The notes below the pieces were generated by a model. It searched no databases. It was not told the DNA's origin and worked only from the letters and a program-made list of their open reading frames with translations. DNA of 53,007 nt from assembly GCA_902625945.1 (NCBI GenBank), contig CACODG010000006.1:1-53007 (forward strand), written 5' to 3'. This document shows positions 37,336 through 47,828 of the stretch, in pieces. The position numbers and the translations under genes were made by a program. Position 1 is the first letter of the stretch. Each line of letters begins with the position of its first letter. This DNA is from an uncultured Pelagibacteraceae bacterium. GTDB lineage: Bacteria > Pseudomonadota > Alphaproteobacteria > Pelagibacterales > Pelagibacteraceae.

Positions 37336-38403
37336 ATGAGTGATTTGGATAAAATAAATTCTATTTTCAATGCAAAGATCGATTCTGTAAAATCTAAAGA
37401 AGATTTACAAAATATTAAAACAGAGTTTTTCGGAAAGAACGGTCAAATTACGCAACAATTTAAAACTTTAGGCTCTTTAGATCCAGATAAAAGAAAAGAT
37501 TTTGCTTCCAAATTAAATAAAATTAAAGATGATTTATCGAGTCAGATTGAACAAAAAAGTTTTGAAATAGAAAACGCTGAAATAAATGATAAATTAAAAA
37601 ATGAAAAGATTGACGTAACTTTACCAATACGACCATATCAAAAAGGAAAAATTCATCCAGTGTCGCAAGTCATAGATGAAATTTCTTCTATTTTTTCAGA
37701 AATTGGCTTTTCAGTTGCTGAAGGACCAGATGTTGAAACAGAGTATAATAATTTTACAGCGCTAAACACTCCAGAGGATCATCCAGCTAGAGATATGCAT
37801 GACACTTTTTATTTAGAAAAAAATAAAAAATTACTCTTAAGAACTCATACTTCTCCGGTTCAAATTAGAGCAATGCTTAACGGAAAACCTCCATTTAAGA
37901 TAATTGTTCCTGGAAGAACTTATAGATGTGATAGCGATCAAACACACGCTCCAATGTTTCACCAATTAGAGGGACTTCACATTGATAAAAACATTACTAT
38001 GGGTCATTTAAAAGGATGTTTAGATTATTTTATTAAAGAATTTTTTGAAGTCAAAAAAGTTAAAATGAGATTCAGACCAAGTCATTTCCCATTTACCGAA
38101 CCTTCGGCTGAAGTAGACATTGGATATAAAATTGAGAATAAAAAAATTGTGATTGGTGAGGGAGATAAATGGTTAGAAATTTTAGGCTGTGGAATGGTGC
38201 ATCCAAATGTTTTAAAAAATGCAAAAGTTGATCCAAAAAAATATCAAGGATTTGCATTTGGAATGGGCATTGATCGATTGGCTATGTTAAAATACGGAAT
38301 TAATGATTTAAGAGCTTTTTTTGAAACAGATTACAGATGGTTAAGTCATTTTGGTTTTGACCCTTTAGATGTGCCGACAAATTATAGAGGACTAAGCAAA
38401 TGA
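37336..38403 (+). CDS. pheS: Phenylalanyl-tRNA synthetase alpha subunit
   Basis: A 355-residue class II catalytic subunit. An N-terminal coiled coil (about 1-100) binds tRNA. The core follows with motif 2 [28 protein letters not shown] and motif 3 [27 protein letters not shown] and [18 protein letters not shown] are phenylalanine-pocket landmarks. It makes the heterotetramer with PheT, and its stop overlaps the pheT ATG by four bases. Confidence 0.97.
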   Translation: MSDLDKINSIFNAKIDSVKSKEDLQNIKTEFFGKNGQITQQFKTLGSLDPDKRKDFASKLNKIKDDLSSQIEQKSFEIENAEINDKLKNEKIDVTLPIRPYQKGKIHPVSQVIDEISSIFSEIGFSVAEGPDVETEYNNFTALNTPEDHPARDMHDTFYLEKNKKLLLRTHTSPVQIRAMLNGKPPFKIIVPGRTYRCDSDQTHAPMFHQLEGLHIDKNITMGHLKGCLDYFIKEFFEVKKVKMRFRPSHFPFTEPSAEVDIGYKIENKKIVIGEGDKWLEILGCGMVHPNVLKNAKVDPKKYQGFAFGMGIDRLAMLKYGINDLRAFFETDYRWLSHFGFDPLDVPTNYRGLSK

Positions 38404-40802
38404 TTATTACTTTTCCATGGTTAAAAGAGCATTTGAAAACTAATGCAAATGAGAAAGAAATTATAAATAAACTCACTGACATCGGCTTGGAGGTTGAAAG
38501 TGTAAAAGAAAACTCAGGAGAACTGAGTGAATTTAAAATAGCAAAAATTATTAAAGCCGAGAAACATCCCAACGCAGATAAGTTAAAAGTGTGCGATGTA
38601 AATATTGGAGGAAAAGAAACTTTGAAAGTTGTCTGCGGAGCTCCAAACGCGAGAGATGGCCTCATAACAATTTATGCACCGCCAGGCGCTATAATACCGA
38701 AAACTAAGTTCCAATTAAAAATTGCTAAAATAAGAGGCGTTGAGTCTCGCGGCATGCTGTGTTCTGAAAGCGAACTAAATTTATCAAATGAAAGTGATGG
38801 AATAATAGAATTAAATGCAAAGGAAAAGGAAATAGGAAAAAGTTACTTTAAGAGCAAATCAGAAAAAGTAATCGATATTGCAATTACACCTAATAGACCA
38901 GACTGTCTGGGCATAAGAGGTATAGCAAGAGATTTATCTTCTACTGGAATAGGTAAATTTGTAACTTTAAAAAGAAAAAAAATAAAACAAAGTGCTAAAC
39001 ATCATATTAAGACTTCAATAACTAAAGATAAGCATCAAGGATGTCTAACATTTGGAAGTTGCTATATTAAAAATATAGTTAATAGAGAGAGTCCAGAATG
39101 GTTAAAAAATAAACTTCATGCTCTTGGCTTAAAACCAATCTCTGCTGTTGTAGATATAACTAATTATGTGATGTTTGATTTTAACCGCCCGTTGCACGCT
39201 TATGACGCAGATAAAATTGATAGAGAAATTATTGTTAGAGACGCAAAAGAAGGAGAAGAGTTTGAGGCTTTAGATAATAAAAAATACAAACTTAAAAAAG
39301 GAATGTGTGTAATAACTGATAAGTCCAGCGTTTTGGGCCTTGGCGGAATTATTGGGGGGACAAAAACGTCGACTGAATTTGATACTAAAAATATTTTGCT
39401 TGAGTCTGCGTATTTTCTACCATCTTCCATTAGAAAAACATCTCGAGAGTTATCAATTAATACTGATGCAAAATATAGATTTGAAAGGGGTATCGATCCC
39501 AATTCTGTACTAGAGGGCTTAGAAGTTGCTACCAATTTGATATTAAAGATATGCGGGGGACAAGCCAGTAAGTTTACCATTACAGGAAAAAATTTTCAAA
39601 AAAATAAAATTATAAATTTTGAGATTGATAATTTTGAAAATTTGATTGGTATACCTATATCTATTAATGAGGCGCAAAAAATTCTGACTTCATTAGGTTT
39701 CATTTGCAAAAAAGGAAAAAAGAGTCTTAAAGTAGAAATTCCTTCATGGAGACCAGACATTAATCAAGATGTAGACATAATTGAGGAACTAATTAGAATT
39801 AAAGGTTTCAAAAATATAAAATTAGTTATTCCTGAGAGAAGTAGAGAAAATGAAACCTTAAATTTTAAACAAAAGCTATTCCACTTGTCACAAAGATCTC
39901 TCGCATCTAAAGGATTTCTTGAGTCAGTTACCTGGTCATTTACTGACTCTAAAATTGATAGTCAATTTTCAAAAGGTGAAAAGGAAATTTCAATTTTAAA
40001 CCCTATTTCATCTGATCTTGGTGTTTTGAGAAGATCAATCTTTTCAAACCTTTCAATCTATCTAAAAAAAAATCAAGATAGAGGTTATGAAGATGTATCT
40101 CTATTTGAAATAGGACCAGTATTTTTCGGAAAAAATCCTGGAGAACAACAAATTGTTGTCGGTGCCTTGAAGTCAGGAAAAGTGAATAGAAAAAGCTGGA
40201 TAGAAAAAGAAAGAGACTTAGATGTGTTTGATATTAAAGGCGATGTTATGAAAACTTTAATTGAACTTGGAGTATCCGAGAAAGATCTTTTTATAAGCGA
40301 TCAAACAAAACAATGTTACCACCCAGGCAGATCTGGATCTATTAATTTGAAATCAGAAAAAGGTCCTTACCTTGCTTATTTTGGAGAAATACATCCAGCA
40401 ATTGTAAAAAAATTAGATTTTAAAGAACCAAATATCTATGGATTAGAAATATTTTTAAAAAATATACCTGAACCCAGCAAAAAAATTAGACAAACTAAAA
40501 AAAGTTTTCAACCTTCAGATTTTCAAAAATCTCAAAGAGATTTTGCTTTTGTAATAGATAAAATTTTTAAAATAGGTTTGTTAGAAAAGATTATTAAAGA
40601 AATAGATGACTCAATAATTCAAGAAGTAACAACTTTTGACGTTTACGAGGGTGAAAACATTCCTAAAGATAAAAAATCAGTTGCAATTAATGTTACTTTA
40701 CAGTCTTCGAATAAAACCTTAACCGAAAAAGATATTGATCAAATTAGTAAAAAAATTATTGATGTCGTCAAAGAAAAAACAGGTGCTACAATTAGGTCCT
40801 AA
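38400..40802 (+). CDS. pheT: Phenylalanyl-tRNA synthetase beta subunit
   Basis: A complete 800-residue beta subunit. Its parts in order are: the EMAP-type tRNA-binding domain (about 40-150, [19 protein letters not shown]), the B3/B4 editing domain (near 200-380, [28 protein letters not shown]), B5 (near 400-480), the catalytic-like core and the FDX-ACB anticodon domain (710-800, [15 protein letters not shown]). It binds tRNA-Phe and removes mischarged Tyr. Its ATG overlaps pheS (ATGA), and it shares one base with lepA. Confidence 0.97.
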   Translation: MIITFPWLKEHLKTNANEKEIINKLTDIGLEVESVKENSGELSEFKIAKIIKAEKHPNADKLKVCDVNIGGKETLKVVCGAPNARDGLITIYAPPGAIIPKTKFQLKIAKIRGVESRGMLCSESELNLSNESDGIIELNAKEKEIGKSYFKSKSEKVIDIAITPNRPDCLGIRGIARDLSSTGIGKFVTLKRKKIKQSAKHHIKTSITKDKHQGCLTFGSCYIKNIVNRESPEWLKNKLHALGLKPISAVVDITNYVMFDFNRPLHAYDADKIDREIIVRDAKEGEEFEALDNKKYKLKKGMCVITDKSSVLGLGGIIGGTKTSTEFDTKNILLESAYFLPSSIRKTSRELSINTDAKYRFERGIDPNSVLEGLEVATNLILKICGGQASKFTITGKNFQKNKIINFEIDNFENLIGIPISINEAQKILTSLGFICKKGKKSLKVEIPSWRPDINQDVDIIEELIRIKGFKNIKLVIPERSRENETLNFKQKLFHLSQRSLASKGFLESVTWSFTDSKIDSQFSKGEKEISILNPISSDLGVLRRSIFSNLSIYLKKNQDRGYEDVSLFEIGPVFFGKNPGEQQIVVGALKSGKVNRKSWIEKERDLDVFDIKGDVMKTLIELGVSEKDLFISDQTKQCYHPGRSGSINLKSEKGPYLAYFGEIHPAIVKKLDFKEPNIYGLEIFLKNIPEPSKKIRQTKKSFQPSDFQKSQRDFAFVIDKIFKIGLLEKIIKEIDDSIIQEVTTFDVYEGENIPKDKKSVAINVTLQSSNKTLTEKDIDQISKKIIDVVKEKTGATIRS

Positions 40803-42610
40803 TGTCAGATATAAAAAGAATTCGTAATTTTTCTATAATTGCGCATATCGATCACGGTAAATCTACTATTGCAGACAGAATAATCCATAAGTGTGGAGGT
40901 TTGACAGATCGAGAAATGAAACAACAAGTTTTAGATTCAATGGATATAGAAAGAGAACGAGGAATTACAATAAAGGCTCAAACAGTAAAACTCGATTATA
41001 AAAGCAAAGATGGTCAAAGCTACAAGCTTAATATAATTGATACACCTGGACACGTAGATTTTGGATATGAAGTTAGCAGGTCACTATCTGCATGCGAAGG
41101 CTCGTTATTGATAGTTGATAGCACCCAAGGAGTGGAAGCTCAAACTCTTGCTAATGTATATCAAGCCCTTGAGATAAATCATGAAGTAATACCTGTATTA
41201 AATAAGATAGACTTACCTGCGTCAGATATAGAAAAAACAAAAAAAGAAATAGAAGATGTAATTGGAATTGAAACTACAAATGCAATTCCTTGCTCAGGAA
41301 AAACCGGTGAAGGTATTGATGATATTCTAGAGGCAATAATAAACAGGTTACCGGCTCCTAAAGGCATTTCTAACGAGAAACTTAAATGTTTATTAGTGGA
41401 TAGCTGGTATGACAGTTATCTAGGTGTAGTGATTTTAATTCGTGTAATTAACGGTAAATTAAAAAAAGGTATGAAGATAAAATTAATGTCTAATAATCAA
41501 GAGCATTTACTAGAAAAAGTAGGAGTGTTTACTCCTAAACCGACTGATATAGACGAACTAAACTCTGGAGAAATTGGATTTATAATTACTGGCATAAAAT
41601 CTCTATCAGAAACAAAAGTTGGAGATACAATATGTGATGCTAATGATCCAATTAATGATCCTCTTCCTGGATTTAAGCCGAGTAAGCCAGTTGTATTTTG
41701 TGGTTTGTTTCCAGTCGATAGTTCAGAGTACCAAAAACTAAAAGATGGTTTAGCTAAACTTAAATTAAATGATGCGAGTTTTTCATATGAACCAGAGTCT
41801 TCAAGTGCATTAGGTCTTGGGTTCAGATGTGGTTTTCTAGGTCTTTTACATCTTGAGATAATAACAGAAAGGCTTGAGAGAGAATTTGATGTAAGTTTGA
41901 TAACAACTACCCCAGGGGTTATTTATAAAGTCCACACGACTAGAAGTAAAATTTTGGATTTACAAAATCCGACAAACATGCCTGATCCTTCTCAGATTGA
42001 AAAAATTGAAGAGCCTTGGATTAAATCTACTATCATCACACCAGATGAGTATTTAGGCTCAATAATAAAGATTTGCCAAGATAAAAGAGGAGTTCAAACT
42101 AATTTATCTTATTCTGGAAGCAGGGCAGTATTATCATATGATTTACCACTGAATGAGGTTGTATTTGATTTTAACGACAGACTAAAATCTGTATCTAGTG
42201 GTTATGCAAGTTTTGATTATGAAATTTCTGAATATAGAGAAGGTGATCTTGTCAAATTAGGAATTTTAGTAAACTCAGAACCTGTTGATGCTTTAGCAAT
42301 GATTATTCATAAAGACTTTGCTCAAAAAACTGGCAGACAAGTATGTGAAAAATTAAAAGATTTAATTCCCAGACATAACTTTATGATACCAGTACAAGCA
42401 GCGATTGGTGGAAAAATTGTAGCAAGGGAGTCCATTAAAGGATTTAAAAAAGATGTATTAACAAAAATTCATGGAGGAGGAGCTACAGACCGAAAGAGAA
42501 AGCTATTAGAAAAACAAAAAAAGGGTAAGGCTAGATCAAAACAGTTTGGAAAAGTAGAGATACCACAAGAAGCATTTATCGGGGTTTTAAAAATTAATAA
42601 AGAAACTTAA
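40802..42610 (+). CDS. lepA: Elongation factor 4 (LepA)
   Basis: A 602-residue translational GTPase that acts on stalled or back-translocated ribosomes. G1 AHIDHGKST (near 14-22), G3 DTPGHVDF and G4 NKIDLP are intact. The EF-4-specific C-terminal domain with [23 protein letters not shown] is present at the end. The length is standard (about 600). Its ATG overlaps the pheT stop and its stop overlaps the next glycosyltransferase start. This tail of overlapping genes indicates a single transcript. Confidence 0.98.
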   Translation: MSDIKRIRNFSIIAHIDHGKSTIADRIIHKCGGLTDREMKQQVLDSMDIERERGITIKAQTVKLDYKSKDGQSYKLNIIDTPGHVDFGYEVSRSLSACEGSLLIVDSTQGVEAQTLANVYQALEINHEVIPVLNKIDLPASDIEKTKKEIEDVIGIETTNAIPCSGKTGEGIDDILEAIINRLPAPKGISNEKLKCLLVDSWYDSYLGVVILIRVINGKLKKGMKIKLMSNNQEHLLEKVGVFTPKPTDIDELNSGEIGFIITGIKSLSETKVGDTICDANDPINDPLPGFKPSKPVVFCGLFPVDSSEYQKLKDGLAKLKLNDASFSYEPESSSALGLGFRCGFLGLLHLEIITERLEREFDVSLITTTPGVIYKVHTTRSKILDLQNPTNMPDPSQIEKIEEPWIKSTIITPDEYLGSIIKICQDKRGVQTNLSYSGSRAVLSYDLPLNEVVFDFNDRLKSVSSGYASFDYEISEYREGDLVKLGILVNSEPVDALAMIIHKDFAQKTGRQVCEKLKDLIPRHNFMIPVQAAIGGKIVARESIKGFKKDVLTKIHGGGATDRKRKLLEKQKKGKARSKQFGKVEIPQEAFIGVLKINKET

Positions 42611-43632
42611 TGAAAAAGAAATTATTTATTTTTTCAAATGAAAGTATTTCTTTACAAGATGAAAAATTTTTTTGCGATAATATTGATCTAAAATCTAGTC
42701 CAGAAGGTTTAAACAAAAAATTTGAAGTAAATCTTTTTGGTAGAAAATCTTCAAAAAAAAGAGCACACGAAATAAAATTAAAAAAAATTAAAATTTTATC
42801 TAATATTTTTTCGTACCTGTCAGAAGTAGTAAAATCAACAAAGATTGAAAATACAAAATACTTGGTAATCTCAATTTCTCCATACACTTTTCTAATTTGT
42901 TTATTTTTAAGAGTTTTTGGAAAAACCCCAATCGTTTATTTGAGAAGTGATGGATATGGAGAGTATAAAGCTATTTTAGGTAGTTTTGGAAAACTTATCT
43001 ATCATTTAATGTTTAGTTTTACATCTTTAATTTCAAATTTTATAAGTTGTAGAAAATACATATTAAGAAAAAAGAAGGGTCAAGTAATTCACCCATCTCA
43101 ACTTGACTCAGTATGGTTTAAAAAACCTAAGGCTCAAGAAGTTAAAAGCTTTAAACTTTTATATGTAGGAAGAATTAGAGTTGAAAAAGGTATTTTTTCC
43201 CTAGCTAGTTTAATTAAAAACAAAAGAGATATTTCTTTAACTATCGTAGGCGCTGAAAAAAATACGTCTTATAAAATTAATCAAAGTAATATTAATATTC
43301 AGTTAACTCAAAGTAATAAGGTAAGACTGATTAAATATTATGATGATCATAATATATTTATATTACCCTCATTTACCGAAGGACATCCTATGGTTTTATT
43401 AGAGGCCTTAGCTAGAAGAAGACCAGTGATTGTATTTGAAGATATCGAACATATTATAGGTGATAAAAAAGGCATCTTCGTAGCTAAAAGAAATTTTTTA
43501 AACTTCTTTGGGGTGTTAAATCATATAAAGAAAAATTATAAGAAAATTCAAAAAGACATGATGAAAAATAAACTTCCAACAAACAAAGAATTTATTGAAG
43601 AATTTGTAAAAGCTATCGAGGATTACAAATAG
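42610..43632 (+). CDS. GT4-family glycosyltransferase
   Basis: A 340-residue GT-B glycosyltransferase with a poor N-terminal match but a clear donor half. [20 protein letters not shown] is followed by [28 protein letters not shown], the E-x7-E motif. The N-terminal part has [25 protein letters not shown], a hydrophobic stretch that may lie at the membrane. Role probably in surface glycan assembly. Start overlaps lepA by one base, and the stop codon TAG ends on the G that opens the following tRNA-Ser. Confidence 0.82.
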   Translation: MKKKLFIFSNESISLQDEKFFCDNIDLKSSPEGLNKKFEVNLFGRKSSKKRAHEIKLKKIKILSNIFSYLSEVVKSTKIENTKYLVISISPYTFLICLFLRVFGKTPIVYLRSDGYGEYKAILGSFGKLIYHLMFSFTSLISNFISCRKYILRKKKGQVIHPSQLDSVWFKKPKAQEVKSFKLLYVGRIRVEKGIFSLASLIKNKRDISLTIVGAEKNTSYKINQSNINIQLTQSNKVRLIKYYDDHNIFILPSFTEGHPMVLLEALARRRPVIVFEDIEHIIGDKKGIFVAKRNFLNFFGVLNHIKKNYKKIQKDMMKNKLPTNKEFIEEFVKAIEDYK

Positions 43633-43721
43633 GAGAGGTGGCCGAGTGGTTGAAGGCGCACGCTTGGAAAGCGTGTAAACGGGAAACCGTTTCGAGGGTT
43701 CGAATCCCTCTCTCTCCGCCA
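43632..43721 (+). tRNA. tRNA-Ser (GGA)
   Basis: The acceptor stem GGAGAGG pairs with TCTCTCC (one G-U). The anticodon stem CACGC/GCGTG has loop TTGGAAA, giving anticodon GGA, and there is a long variable arm (ACGGGAAACCGT) as in class II tRNAs. T-stem GAGGG/CCCTC, discriminator G and CCA complete it. Its first base is the last base of the upstream stop codon, so it is probably cut from the operon transcript by RNase P. Confidence 0.97.
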
Positions 43722-43729
43722 TAAATAAA

Positions 43730-43769
43730 ACCTAAAATGGAATAGATGCACTTTCATAAAATTTTAGGT
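43730..43769 (+). repeat. 9-bp inverted repeat before the autotransporter gene
   Basis: ACCTAAAAT (43730-43738) and ATTTTAGGT (43761-43769) are a perfect inverted repeat with a 22-base spacer. It spans the longest-frame ATG at 43746, which is one reason I prefer the downstream start at 43794. It may be a 5' UTR structure or an operator. Confidence 0.45.
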
Positions 43770-43793
43770 ATATCTATAAAAAATTTAAAAATT

Positions 43794-45599
43794 ATGAGAG
43801 TCTTTAGATTAATAATAATTATAATTTATTTGATGTCATTAAGTCGAGTTAATGCCGCAAATATAACGGGTTCAAATACTATAAATAGTGACTCGTCAAC
43901 CCAACAAGTATATAACGCAGATGATACATCATTAACAATTACAAATTCTTCAACTCTTTCAAGAACCGGACAGGCACCAGTTAATATAAATGGAAAAGAT
44001 GACGGAACTCTAACAATAAACTCTGGTTCTTCAATTACAGCTACTTCACATAATACAGTTCAAGGTAGAAATCAGGATGGATTAACCGTGACTAACTCAG
44101 GAACAATTAGCTCTGGTGGATCGAAAGCAATTAATTTATTAAATGCTCAAAACTCTACGGTTACAAATAATTCTGGAGGAATTATAAAAAGTAATACTAA
44201 CACGGTTACTCTTACCGAAGACGGCGGAACAGGAAACAATGTTACAGTCACTAACTCAGGACAGATTTTTGCCGAAGCAGTTAGCTCAGGTACAACTAAT
44301 AATAATGCTGTTAAGTCTGAAGACGATACTAATAATATGACACTAATAAATAATGCTGGGGGACATATATATAATAATAATTCCTCCGCTACTGCTTTAC
44401 AACAAGCAACAGTTTTTATCGCTGCCGAGGACACTGCAACTTTGACTAACAGTGGAAAAATAGAAAATAAAGCTGGTCCAGAAAATTGGGCTATTGGGAT
44501 AGCCGGAAGTGGTGTAACCGTAACTCTAAAAGACGCGGGAATAGTAATTGGTAAAATTAATGTATCTGACTCAGGTCATACCATAAGATTACAACATGGT
44601 GCTGGACAAGGTTACTACTATGACATTACTGGAGGCGGCACTTACACTTTGCAGGATCTTGATGGTAATCCAGTTGTTAAAGGCTCAGCAGGATCTGTTG
44701 GCCAAGGTGGGAACGAAATGGTAGATGAGGAACTAGGATACAAATCTTTAAGTTTTAGAAATTCTCTTGTTAGATACCAGCAAACTGATGAATTTTTTGA
44801 AAGAGATAAGGGATGGGGTGAGATCACAACATCTTTTTTAAAAAGAGATGGAGATAGTAGCACTTTAGCACTGGATAACGAAAAAATAGGTATAGGAGCA
44901 AATATTTTTGAACCAATTTCAAATAATAGAACTTTAATTTTTTCTTTTGAAAACAGTTTGCAAAATATTTCCAAAAATCACGATATCAATAAATTTAGTT
45001 TTCTCACAGGTATGAATTTTGATAAAATTGAAATTACTGACGGAATAAATTCAGATATTTATTTTTTAGGCGGAGCTAGTTTTAATAAAAGTGACAGAAA
45101 TATTTTAACTAATACTACAAAAACTGGATTGTTGGACATTACAGATGAATATTTAAGTTATGAAGTTCTAACCGGAAAAAAGATAAACTTTGATAATTTG
45201 TTACCCAATTTAAGTTTTAATTTTGGTTATTCACATACACCCTCTCATGAGGAAAGCAAATATTATAAGTGGGAGGATAGAGATGTTTACAACGGATCTA
45301 TAGCCTTAAGTAATGAACATCAAATTTTAAGAGATAAAAAAAAGAATTTATATTTTTCTTGGATAGCTGATGCCAGAACAATATTAGATGATAACGTTCA
45401 AATCTTTCATGTAAATGGAACAAAAGGGTCTTATACTCAGAACAATGATTTAAAAACTGAATTTAGTTTATCTGCTGGTTTAAATTACAATTACAATTTT
45501 TCAAAAAAAAGTAAATTTTCAATAGCTCTTGATGGACTTCAAACATCTCAAGATACAAGCGGAATTCAAGCTAATCTAAAATATTCTCATAGATTTTAG
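43794..45599 (+). CDS. Autotransporter-like secreted protein with outer-membrane beta-barrel
   Basis: The start MRVFRLIIIIIYLMSLSRVNA gives a clean signal peptide. The longest frame (ATG 43746) adds 16 residues that would precede it and fall in an inverted repeat. The passenger, residues about 22-290, is Asn/Thr/Ser-rich with short beta-helix-type repeats (LTINSGSSI, LTVTNSGTISSGG, VTVTNSGQI, LTNSGKIEN). The last 270 residues have alternating beta-barrel strands and end KYSHRF, with the aromatic C-terminal residue of outer-membrane proteins. This fits a type Va-like surface protein, possibly an adhesin. The coding DNA is less AT-rich than its neighbours. Confidence 0.8.
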   Translation: MRVFRLIIIIIYLMSLSRVNAANITGSNTINSDSSTQQVYNADDTSLTITNSSTLSRTGQAPVNINGKDDGTLTINSGSSITATSHNTVQGRNQDGLTVTNSGTISSGGSKAINLLNAQNSTVTNNSGGIIKSNTNTVTLTEDGGTGNNVTVTNSGQIFAEAVSSGTTNNNAVKSEDDTNNMTLINNAGGHIYNNNSSATALQQATVFIAAEDTATLTNSGKIENKAGPENWAIGIAGSGVTVTLKDAGIVIGKINVSDSGHTIRLQHGAGQGYYYDITGGGTYTLQDLDGNPVVKGSAGSVGQGGNEMVDEELGYKSLSFRNSLVRYQQTDEFFERDKGWGEITTSFLKRDGDSSTLALDNEKIGIGANIFEPISNNRTLIFSFENSLQNISKNHDINKFSFLTGMNFDKIEITDGINSDIYFLGGASFNKSDRNILTNTTKTGLLDITDEYLSYEVLTGKKINFDNLLPNLSFNFGYSHTPSHEESKYYKWEDRDVYNGSIALSNEHQILRDKKKNLYFSWIADARTILDDNVQIFHVNGTKGSYTQNNDLKTEFSLSAGLNYNYNFSKKSKFSIALDGLQTSQDTSGIQANLKYSHRF

Positions 45600-45669
45600 T
45601 TTAATTAATTATCCACATTCAACTTAAAAGAGTCTTAAGAATAATGATCGAATCAATTAAATTATACTT

Positions 45670-45701
45670 AAGGGCAGTGGAGGGAGACTGAAGCTGCCTT
45701 T
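45670..45701 (+). terminator. GC-rich hairpin between convergent genes
   Basis: AAGGGCAG (45670-45677) pairs with CTGCCTTT (45694-45701) with one G-U and a 16-base loop. It is the only GC-rich structure in the 107-base gap between the autotransporter and NlpC genes, and a short T-rich stretch follows. It is a likely weak terminator for the plus-strand gene, but a small RNA is possible. Confidence 0.4.
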
Positions 45702-45706
45702 GCTAT

Positions 45707-46447
45707 TTATAACCTTTTAATTCCTATCACTTTTAACTTAGCAGTTTTTTCTATTTTCTCGATTGTTTGGTTGATCCCCATAACAACTGTTTTCTTCATT
45801 GGACCATAGGCATGAATAAGTTTTTTATTTGAAAGAGCAAGGGCTACATGACCTTTCCAATAAATAATATCATTTTTTTTTATTTTTTTAAGTTTCACGT
45901 TTTTTTTGAAATATTTTACTTGGTCTTTTGCGTCACGAGGACAAAATTTATTATTAAAATTTAAAAATACTTGTATAAGAGCGGAGCAATCAATTCCCTT
46001 AAAAGATTTTCCTCCCCATCTGTATTTTATATTTTTAAAAATAAATATTTTTTTAAAAGGGTTTTTTTCTTTAAAAGAAATAGGCTTTACATCATTTTTA
46101 TTAATCCATCCCTTTGAAAATTTTAAAAAATTTTTTTTATTTTCTATGACTTTTATTTTTGAACCAAATGGAATCTCGTCAATTTTTTTAGTTTTTTTTG
46201 GGAGTTTAAAAACTTTTGACTTAAGTATATTCACCTTATGGGTAGGCTTCAAATATTTTGAAAATTTCCTATTTCTGATAAAACCATTGTAACCATCTTC
46301 TTTGATCTTAACTTTTAACCATTTTTTACCTCTCTTAGATATTGAAAAATTATCTCCATAAATCATTTGTGAAACAATTTCAGATTTAGTCGAGGGTTTT
46401 TTATGTAGATTTATAACTGAAAAATTATTTGTAAAAAATTTAGTCAT
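45707..46447 (-). CDS. NlpC/P60 peptidase with SH3 domains
   Basis: A 246-residue protein of the bacterial dipeptidyl-peptidase VI/YkfC type. Two bacterial SH3-like domains lie at about 1-60 and 72-125. The NlpC/P60 catalytic domain follows, with C154 in GIDCSALIQ, H200 in GHVAL and the polar third residue probably H212. There is no evident signal peptide, so it is probably cytoplasmic, acting on peptidoglycan-derived peptides. The AmpG-like permease gene overlaps it by 8 bases upstream, which strengthens a role in muropeptide recycling (inference). Confidence 0.88.
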   Translation of the reverse strand: MTKFFTNNFSVINLHKKPSTKSEIVSQMIYGDNFSISKRGKKWLKVKIKEDGYNGFIRNRKFSKYLKPTHKVNILKSKVFKLPKKTKKIDEIPFGSKIKVIENKKNFLKFSKGWINKNDVKPISFKEKNPFKKIFIFKNIKYRWGGKSFKGIDCSALIQVFLNFNNKFCPRDAKDQVKYFKKNVKLKKIKKNDIIYWKGHVALALSNKKLIHAYGPMKKTVVMGINQTIEKIEKTAKLKVIGIKRL

Positions 46448-47828
46448 TCAATTTTAATTTATCTTTGATCATATAAAGAAATATCAGAGAAGGTATCACC
46501 ATTACTGCAGTAATAATAAAGAAAATTCCCCAATCACCATTTAACCAATCAACTAAAGCGCCCGAAGATGCTGCAAGAGTAGTTCTACCTGCAGTTCCAA
46601 TAGAGGAAAGGAGAGCATATTGAGTTGCAGTATACGTTCTATCTACGAGCATAGAAATAAAAGCAACAAATGCTACTGTAGCAAAAGCTGCAGCCATATC
46701 ATCAAATATAACAGCTATAGCAAACAACAGTTCAGACTTTCCTGACCACGCAAGTAAAGAAAATAATAGATTAGTAGAAGCCATTAGTATACCAGACACA
46801 AACATTGCTTTAATTACTCCTGAGCGAATAGCAAATAATCCTCCGATTAAAGTGAATAAAACAGTTGTAATCCAACCAAGGCCTTTTGAATATAAAGCGA
46901 TATCTGATTTAGAAAATCCTATTTCTTTGTAAAAAATAACAGACATTCTACCCAAGAAAGCTTCACCAATTTTGAATAAAAATACAAATCCTAAAATTGC
47001 TATTGCTATATTAAAGCCGTTTTTTTTAAAGAAACTAATTACTGGACCAACTACGGTCCCTGTTAACCAAGCAACTACTTTTGTAATAAAATTTGATGAA
47101 CCCAATTTATTCTCAATCATTCTATCAGTTTGCTTTTGTCTTTCTGCTCTATCGATAGGTTGTTGCTCATTTATAAACATCAAACCAATATTGCAACCAA
47201 TTATGAGTATTCCCAAAACCAAAAAAGTTATTTGCCAGTAGTTTTCAAAACCTGCTTGCTGAAAAAACTCTGCTGAATTTAGAGCTACAATTCCTCCTAA
47301 TTTATATCCAGTCCACCAACCGACTACTGCCATCGCAGCGCCTGCCTGCATTGATTTTCCTTCATGTTCACATATTTGCTCAATTCTTAAAGCATCAACG
47401 GTAATATCTTGAGTTGCGGACGCAACTGCTATTATAAGTCCAATACTAATTACTAATGTTAAATTTGCTGTCGGATTTATTAAACTCCAACTAACTAAAC
47501 AAGCTAATATTAACATTTGCATGCATATAATCCAACCACGCCTATGACCAATTTTTCTAGTTAGCCAAGGTATTCTAACTCTGTCAATAATTGGGGCCCA
47601 TAAATAATTGAAAGCATAAACTGCAAAAATAAGTCCAGCCCAACCTATGGTGCTTCTGCTTAATCCATCTTCTTGAAGCCAGAGACTTAAACTGCTCCCG
47701 ATAATTACCCAAGGAAAACCACTAATCGCTCCAAGTAATAATATTTTAATCATTCTATGATCAAAGTAGACAGAAAATGTTTCAGCTAATGTTTGTTTTT
47801 TATAAATTTCCATTATCAATTTCTCCAA
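46440..47828 (-). CDS. AmpG-like MFS permease
   Basis: A 462-residue major-facilitator protein with 12 or more TM helices. The N-terminal helix-1/2 segment (LLLGAISGFPWVIIGSSLSLWLQEDG, DGLSRSTIGWAGLIFAVYAFNYLWAPI) and the loop DRVRIPWLTRKIGHRRGWI fit the AmpG/PAT family of muropeptide or acetyl-CoA transporters. The downstream NlpC/P60 gene overlaps its end, and trkH overlaps its start by 13 bases. ATG at 47813 (MEIYKKQ) is an alternative start lying just clear of trkH. Substrate by neighbourhood: anhydromuropeptides. Confidence 0.85.
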   Translation of the reverse strand: MEKLIMEIYKKQTLAETFSVYFDHRMIKILLLGAISGFPWVIIGSSLSLWLQEDGLSRSTIGWAGLIFAVYAFNYLWAPIIDRVRIPWLTRKIGHRRGWIICMQMLILACLVSWSLINPTANLTLVISIGLIIAVASATQDITVDALRIEQICEHEGKSMQAGAAMAVVGWWTGYKLGGIVALNSAEFFQQAGFENYWQITFLVLGILIIGCNIGLMFINEQQPIDRAERQKQTDRMIENKLGSSNFITKVVAWLTGTVVGPVISFFKKNGFNIAIAILGFVFLFKIGEAFLGRMSVIFYKEIGFSKSDIALYSKGLGWITTVLFTLIGGLFAIRSGVIKAMFVSGILMASTNLLFSLLAWSGKSELLFAIAVIFDDMAAAFATVAFVAFISMLVDRTYTATQYALLSSIGTAGRTTLAASSGALVDWLNGDWGIFFIITAVMVIPSLIFLYMIKDKLKLND

